Source: Agarivorans albus (GTDB taxonomy: Bacteria; Pseudomonadota; Gammaproteobacteria; Enterobacterales; Celerinatantimonadaceae). From it: a DNA stretch of 64,000 nt. Positions 59,520 through 64,000 of the stretch are shown here, piece after piece; positions within the stretch are counted from its first letter, which is position 1; each line of letters starts with the position of its first letter. Made by a program: the position numbers and the translations under genes. The stretch spans positions 623,501-687,500 of the forward strand of contig NZ_AP023032.1 of assembly GCF_019670105.1 (NCBI RefSeq), in the 5' to 3' direction. The notes beneath the pieces were generated by a model. The model was not told the origin of the DNA, searched no databases, and saw only the letters and a list, made by a program, of their open reading frames with translations.

Positions 59520-60721
59520 AAGTAATGTCTAAACCACTTTGGTTCGAGAATACCTTACAGTGGTTAAACCCAGCCGCTAAAGAAAGCCAAGAGCCGCTTT
59601 TGTTCGACCGTCATTTATTGTGGTTAGCCTTGTGTCTAATGGTGATGGGGCTAGTGATGGTTGCATCTTCATCTATTCCAGAAGGCATCGCGATTAACGA
59701 CGATCCATTCCGTTTTGCTAAACGGCACGGTATTTATTTGTTGTTATGTTTAGCCGCTATGGCTTTTGTGGTGCAAATCCCGCTGGCATGGTGGCAATCT
59801 CATAATGCCAAATTACTGCTATTGTCTGGTGTTGCATTGGTATTGGTATTGCTGATTGGCCGTAATATTAACGGTAGTAGTCGCTGGATTGGCTTAGGGC
59901 CTATTAATGTACAGCCTGCCGAGTTTGCCAAACTTGCATTGTTCACATATTTAGCCGGTTATCTAGTGCGTCGCCATGAGCAGGTACGTGAGAACTTAAA
60001 AGGCTTTTTAAAGCCACTTATCGTCTTTTTCTTCTTGGCGGTATTGCTGCTGGCTCAACCCGATTTGGGCAGTGTGGTAGTTATGTTTGTAACCACTGTA
60101 GGCATGCTGTTTTTAGCTGGCGCCAAGCTTATTCAGTTCTTTGGTTTGATTTTTACCGGTGTGGTAGCGGTGGTGACTTTGGTTATCGCAGAACCTTACC
60201 GGATGCGCCGTGTTTCTTCATTTCTAGACCCTTGGCAAGATCCTTTTGGTAGTGGCTATCAGTTAACTCAATCTCTAATGGCTTTTGGTCGAGGCGACTG
60301 GCTAGGCGAAGGTTTGGGGAACTCTATTCAGAAGCTTGAATACTTGCCAGAAGCGCATACCGATTTTGTGGTTGCTGTATTAGCCGAAGAACTCGGATTT
60401 ATAGGTGTCTGTGCGGTTTTGTTGCTACTTATTTTGTTGGTAAGCCGCGCCATGAAAATTGGTAAGCAGGCTTTACTGGCAGAGCAAGCGTTTGCCGGTT
60501 ACTTAGCTTGCGGTATTGGTATCTGGTTTAGTTTTCAAACCATGGTAAATGTTGGCGCTGCTTCAGGCTTGGTGCCAACTAAAGGGTTAACCTTACCGTT
60601 GATTTCTTATGGTGGCTCCAGCTTATTGGCGATGTCGATAGCAGTCGCTATCTTACTGCGAATTGATCATGAACTTCGATTGGCTAACTGTCAGGCCTAT
60701 AAGAGAGATGCTCATGGTTAA
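59516..60721 (+). CDS. ftsW: Septal peptidoglycan polymerase FtsW
   Basis: A 401-residue SEDS-family glycosyltransferase with ten membrane helices that polymerises lipid II at the septum with FtsI. Conserved phrases are [33 protein letters not shown], and [20 protein letters not shown], which surrounds the catalytic loop. The end [14 protein letters not shown] is diagnostic. Position between murD and murG separates it from the paralogue RodA. Confidence 0.97.
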   Translation: MKVMSKPLWFENTLQWLNPAAKESQEPLLFDRHLLWLALCLMVMGLVMVASSSIPEGIAINDDPFRFAKRHGIYLLLCLAAMAFVVQIPLAWWQSHNAKLLLLSGVALVLVLLIGRNINGSSRWIGLGPINVQPAEFAKLALFTYLAGYLVRRHEQVRENLKGFLKPLIVFFFLAVLLLAQPDLGSVVVMFVTTVGMLFLAGAKLIQFFGLIFTGVVAVVTLVIAEPYRMRRVSSFLDPWQDPFGSGYQLTQSLMAFGRGDWLGEGLGNSIQKLEYLPEAHTDFVVAVLAEELGFIGVCAVLLLLILLVSRAMKIGKQALLAEQAFAGYLACGIGIWFSFQTMVNVGAASGLVPTKGLTLPLISYGGSSLLAMSIAVAILLRIDHELRLANCQAYKRDAHG

Positions 60722-61796
60722 TGCTAAGCAAAACAAACTATTAGTAATGGCAGGTGGCACTGGAGGTCATGTATTCCCGGGCTTAGCTGTCGCCGATAAA
60801 TTGGCGGCGCAGGGCTGGGATGTGTCGTGGTTAGGAACAGCCGAGCGTATGGAAGCTCAATTGGTGCCTAAACATGGTTACCCTATCGACTTTATTAGCA
60901 TTAAAGGGGTTCGTGGCAATGGCTTGCTGCGCAAACTGGCGGCGCCGTTTAAATTGCTTAACGCGGTTCGTCAGGCACGAGCAGTCATTAAGCGATATCA
61001 ACCCGATGTTGTATTAGGTATGGGCGGCTTTGCCAGTGGCCCAGGTGGTATAGCGGCCTGGCTGCTAGGAAAACCATTGGTTTTGCATGAGCAAAACGCG
61101 GCTGCTGGTGTAACCAACAAAATGCTGAGTAAAATTGCCAGCAAAGTACTAATGGCGTTTCCGGGAGCCTTAGATAAAGCCGAAGTGGTTGGCAACCCAG
61201 TGCGTGAGTCGGTATTAGCTTTAGACGAAAAGAGTGAAAGTGATTCAGCTAGTTTTAACTTGTTAGTTATTGGCGGCAGTTTAGGGGCACAGGTGTTTAA
61301 CGAGCAGTTAGCCGAGGGCATAAAACAAAGCCAACTTGATTTAAAAATCTGGCACCAAGCGGGTAAAAACAAACATAGCAGCGCAGTGGATGCTTACCGT
61401 CAGCAAGAACTTGATAAAAATTTGAGCGAAGCACCTAAAATTGTCGAATTTATTGATGACATGGCAGCAGCCTATCAATGGTCAGATGTGATACTCTGTC
61501 GCGCTGGCGCGCTAACGGTGTCAGAGGTGGCTGCAGCGGGGATCCCGGCTATTTTTGTTCCGCTGCCTTATGCCGTTGATGATCATCAAACCAAAAACGC
61601 GCAGTTTTTGGTTAAAGCTGATGCCGCACGTTTGTTAAAACAAACGGAATTTACGCCGCAAAATATTGCTGCAGTACTGAATGAATTTGCTGATCCTGCA
61701 TTGCGTTTGTCTTGTGCTCGCAATGCACGAAAGCAGGCAATCACCGATGCCACTGACAAAGTAGCAGCGGTGTGCCAAGCGTTAATTAAAGAGTAG
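60714..61796 (+). CDS. murG: UDP-GlcNAc:lipid I transferase MurG
   Basis: A 360-residue GT-B glycosyltransferase that adds GlcNAc to lipid I, making lipid II at the cytoplasmic membrane face. The N-terminal G loop is [36 protein letters not shown] and the donor-site segment [17 protein letters not shown] are clear. I chose the ATG at 60714, which has an AGAGAG site; ATG 60708 is two codons upstream, and an earlier in-frame start at 60663 is unlikely. It overlaps ftsW by eight bases. Confidence 0.97.
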   Translation: MVNAKQNKLLVMAGGTGGHVFPGLAVADKLAAQGWDVSWLGTAERMEAQLVPKHGYPIDFISIKGVRGNGLLRKLAAPFKLLNAVRQARAVIKRYQPDVVLGMGGFASGPGGIAAWLLGKPLVLHEQNAAAGVTNKMLSKIASKVLMAFPGALDKAEVVGNPVRESVLALDEKSESDSASFNLLVIGGSLGAQVFNEQLAEGIKQSQLDLKIWHQAGKNKHSSAVDAYRQQELDKNLSEAPKIVEFIDDMAAAYQWSDVILCRAGALTVSEVAAAGIPAIFVPLPYAVDDHQTKNAQFLVKADAARLLKQTEFTPQNIAAVLNEFADPALRLSCARNARKQAITDATDKVAAVCQALIKE

Positions 61797-61800
61797 TTAG

Positions 61801-63255
61801 ATGAGTAAAGTTGAGTTAGCCAAATTACGAACCATGATTCCAGAAATGCGCAAAGTGAAGCGAATTCACTTCGTGGGAATTGGTGGTGCCGGCATGGGCG
61901 GTATCGCCGAGGTATTGGCTAATGAGGGCTATCAAATCTCAGGTTCAGACCAAGCCGAAAGTGCCATGACAGAGCGCTTGCAAGGCGTTGGCGCCGAGGT
62001 GTTCTTCGAGCACAGTGAAAGCAATATCGAGGGTGCTAATGTAGTGGTGGTATCAACTGCTATTAAAGAAGATAACCCCGAGGTACAAGCCGCCAGAGCT
62101 GCGCGTATTCCAGTGGTTCGTCGTGCAGAAATGCTAGCTGAATTGATGCGTTATCGTCACGGCGTTGCTGTAGCCGGTACCCACGGTAAAACCACAACAA
62201 CCAGCTTAATTGCCAGCATCTATGGGCAAGCAGAGTTAGACCCTACTTTTGTTATTGGTGGTCTGTTAAATAGCGCAGGTACCAACGCACGTTTAGGCAA
62301 TAGCCGTTACCTAATTGCAGAAGCCGATGAAAGTGATGCATCTTTTTTGCATTTGCAGCCAATGGTTGCAGTGGTCACTAATGTAGAGCCCGACCATATG
62401 GAAACCTATGGCGGTGACGAAGCTCAGCTCCATGCAACGTTTATCGACTTCTTACATAACTTGCCATTTTACGGAGTGGCGGTGATGTGTATTGACGACC
62501 CAGGTGTACAGGCTTTACTGCCACAAATTGGTCGTCAGATTATTACCTATGGCTTCTCAGAAGAAGCTGATGTTCGTATTACTCACTTTGCTCAGCAAGG
62601 TGATCGCTGCTCATTCACGGTAAACCGCAAAGATTGTGAGCAACTTGATATATCGTTGAATATGCCAGGTGAGCACAATGCCCTAAATGCGGCGGCAGCC
62701 ATTGCTGTAGCCAGCGAAGACGGCATTGAAGATGCTGCAATTGTAGAAGCCTTAAATCGTTTTGCCGGCATTGGTCGTCGTTTTCAACAATACGGCGAGT
62801 TTGCGACAGGTAATGGCTCAGCCTTGCTAGTGGATGACTACGGGCATCACCCAACAGAAGTTCTGGCAACGGTTAAGGCTGCACGTGCCGCTTGGCCTGA
62901 GCGTCGTTTAGTGATGGCATTTCAACCGCACCGCTATTCACGTACTCGCGACTTATATGAAGATTTCGTGGATGTATTAGCGCAAGTAGATAGCTTGCTG
63001 CTGCTTGAGGTGTATTCGGCTGGTGAAGAAGTCATTGCCGGTGCTGATAGTCGGGCATTGTGTCGAAGTCTGCGCCAGCGAGGTTTGGAGCCCATCTACG
63101 TAAAACAGCCGAGTGAACTAAATGGCTTATTGGCTGATGTAATTGAAGATGGCGATGTGGTGTTAACCCAAGGCGCGGGCAACATTGGCGTTTTAGCGCG
63201 TCAGTTGGGCGAGTTACAGTTAAACATTAGCAAGCTTAAAGGTAGTGAAAGTTAA
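61801..63255 (+). CDS. murC: UDP-MurNAc:L-alanine ligase MurC
   Basis: A 484-residue Mur ligase that adds the first amino acid, L-alanine, to UDP-MurNAc. The N-terminal dinucleotide-type loop is [18 protein letters not shown] and the P-loop is [30 protein letters not shown] is a strong MurC signature. It begins four bases after the murG stop and shares a TAATG junction with ddl. Confidence 0.98.
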   Translation: MSKVELAKLRTMIPEMRKVKRIHFVGIGGAGMGGIAEVLANEGYQISGSDQAESAMTERLQGVGAEVFFEHSESNIEGANVVVVSTAIKEDNPEVQAARAARIPVVRRAEMLAELMRYRHGVAVAGTHGKTTTTSLIASIYGQAELDPTFVIGGLLNSAGTNARLGNSRYLIAEADESDASFLHLQPMVAVVTNVEPDHMETYGGDEAQLHATFIDFLHNLPFYGVAVMCIDDPGVQALLPQIGRQIITYGFSEEADVRITHFAQQGDRCSFTVNRKDCEQLDISLNMPGEHNALNAAAAIAVASEDGIEDAAIVEALNRFAGIGRRFQQYGEFATGNGSALLVDDYGHHPTEVLATVKAARAAWPERRLVMAFQPHRYSRTRDLYEDFVDVLAQVDSLLLLEVYSAGEEVIAGADSRALCRSLRQRGLEPIYVKQPSELNGLLADVIEDGDVVLTQGAGNIGVLARQLGELQLNISKLKGSES

Positions 63256-64000
63256 TGGCGAGTTTACGAATGAATCGAGTAGCAGTGCTGTATGGCGGCG
63301 ATTCAGCTGAGCGTGAAGTGTCTTTAAAATCGGGTAGCGCAGTGCTGGCGGGTTTACTTCGTGCTGGTATTAATGCGGAAGGCGTAGATACCAAAGGTTT
63401 TGATTTAAATTTGCTTAAGCAAAAAAAATACAGTCATGTATTTATTGCCTTGCATGGTAGAGGTGGCGAAGACGGAACCTTACAAGGTGCACTTGAGTAT
63501 TTAGGTTTACCGTATACCGGTAGTCGAGTGCTTGGTTCGGCTTTAGCAATGGACAAAATTCGCTGTAAGCAAATTTGGCAGAATATTGGCTTGCCAACAG
63601 CGGCATACGCGATTGTTGAACGAGACAATTACAAGCCAGACGAAGCAGCGAGCATTTTAGCCAAGTTATCTGGCGAGGTTATTGTAAAGCCGGCGCTAGA
63701 AGGTTCTAGCATTGGCATGGCTAAAGCCAACAGTGTTGAAGAGTTACAAGAAGCGATTGAAAATGCCTTTGAATACGACTCTAGAGTATTGATTGAACAG
63801 TGGATTACTGGCGCAGAATACACGGTGTCAATTGTTGGTGGTACGGTAATGCCTTCAATTAGAATGCAAACGCCACATAGTTTTTATGATTACAGCGCTA
63901 AGTACCAAAGCAGTTCTACCGAATATTTCTGCCCTAGTGGTTTAACTGAGGCGCAAGAGTCACAGTTAGCCGATATTGCCTTAAAGGCATTTAAATCTGT
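63255..64000 (+). CDS. ddlB: D-alanine:D-alanine ligase, N-terminal part (3' end outside window)
   Basis: The frame is open from the ATG at 63255, overlapping the murC stop, to the window edge, giving 248 residues of an expected 300 or so. It encodes an ATP-grasp ligase that makes the D-Ala-D-Ala dipeptide used by MurF. Visible features are VAVLYGGDSAEREVSLKSG, IALHGRGGEDGTLQGAL with GLPYTG, and the ATP-grasp loop KPALEGSSIGM. Its place after murC identifies the dcw-linked ddlB rather than ddlA. Confidence 0.95.
   Translation, partial: MASLRMNRVAVLYGGDSAEREVSLKSGSAVLAGLLRAGINAEGVDTKGFDLNLLKQKKYSHVFIALHGRGGEDGTLQGALEYLGLPYTGSRVLGSALAMDKIRCKQIWQNIGLPTAAYAIVERDNYKPDEAASILAKLSGEVIVKPALEGSSIGMAKANSVEELQEAIENAFEYDSRVLIEQWITGAEYTVSIVGGTVMPSIRMQTPHSFYDYSAKYQSSSTEYFCPSGLTEAQESQLADIALKAFKS

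Noticed and set aside
60998-61372. 124-residue minus-strand frame
   Set aside because: Antisense to murG, whose sugar-nucleotide motifs are complete.

Overview
The window is a gene-dense, entirely chromosomal-looking segment of a marine-type gammaproteobacterium. The full MSHA type IV pilus gene set, MurE with a meso-diaminopimelate recognition motif, the Lpt and Mla outer-membrane systems, a cytochrome bc1 operon followed by sspAB, and the order rsmI-rnpB-mraZ together point to the Alteromonadales (relatives of Agarivorans, Alteromonas or Shewanella). That placement is inference from gene content and order; no database search was possible. I see no insertion sequence, prophage, CRISPR array, tRNA or rRNA gene, and no broken gene.

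Layout: (1) 1-9724, + strand: the end of mshE, then mshG, F, B, A, C, D, O, P, Q, the assembly ATPase, platform protein, prepilins and the large MshQ protein. A strong hairpin after mshA probably sets the excess of major pilin. (2) 9900-20531, +: mreBCD (cell shape), maf, rng, yhdP, a nitrilase-family amidase and tldD. (3) 20581-22529: darP (-) divergent from pmbA (+), the TldD partner. (4) 22600-31798, -: yrbG, kdsD, kdsC, lptC, lptA, lptB, rpoN, hpf, ptsN, rapZ, ptsO, mgtE. This joins Kdo synthesis, LPS export, sigma-54, ribosome hibernation and the nitrogen-related PTS. (5) 31946-36477, +: mlaFEDCB, ibaG, murA. (6) 36461-39504, -: degS, degQ and zapG, then zapE (+). (7) 40920-45676, +: rplM-rpsI, petABC, sspA-sspB. 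(8) 45719-49086, -: dolP, diaA, yraN, lpoA; then rsmI (+) and the RNase P RNA gene rnpB. (9) 50830-64000, +: the division and cell wall cluster mraZ, rsmH, ftsL, ftsI, murE, murF, mraY, murD, ftsW, murG, murC and a ddl gene cut by the window edge.

Functionally the window is dominated by envelope building: peptidoglycan precursors (murA, the dcw cluster), septal and lateral wall machinery (ftsI, ftsW, mreBCD, lpoA, zapE, zapG), LPS (kds, lpt), phospholipid traffic (mla, yhdP), envelope proteolysis and stress (degS, degQ, dolP), and a surface pilus.

Most genes are ordinary and well known. The parts that deserve a second look are regulatory or architectural: twin 20-bp repeats in the petABC leader, an SD-poor rplM leader with consecutive dyads and an in-frame upstream start, three 10-bp-phased GTGG boxes before mraZ, a beta-solenoid-like segment plus a three-fold lectin-like module in MshQ, and several TTG starts. 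I did not find a convincing new multi-gene system.
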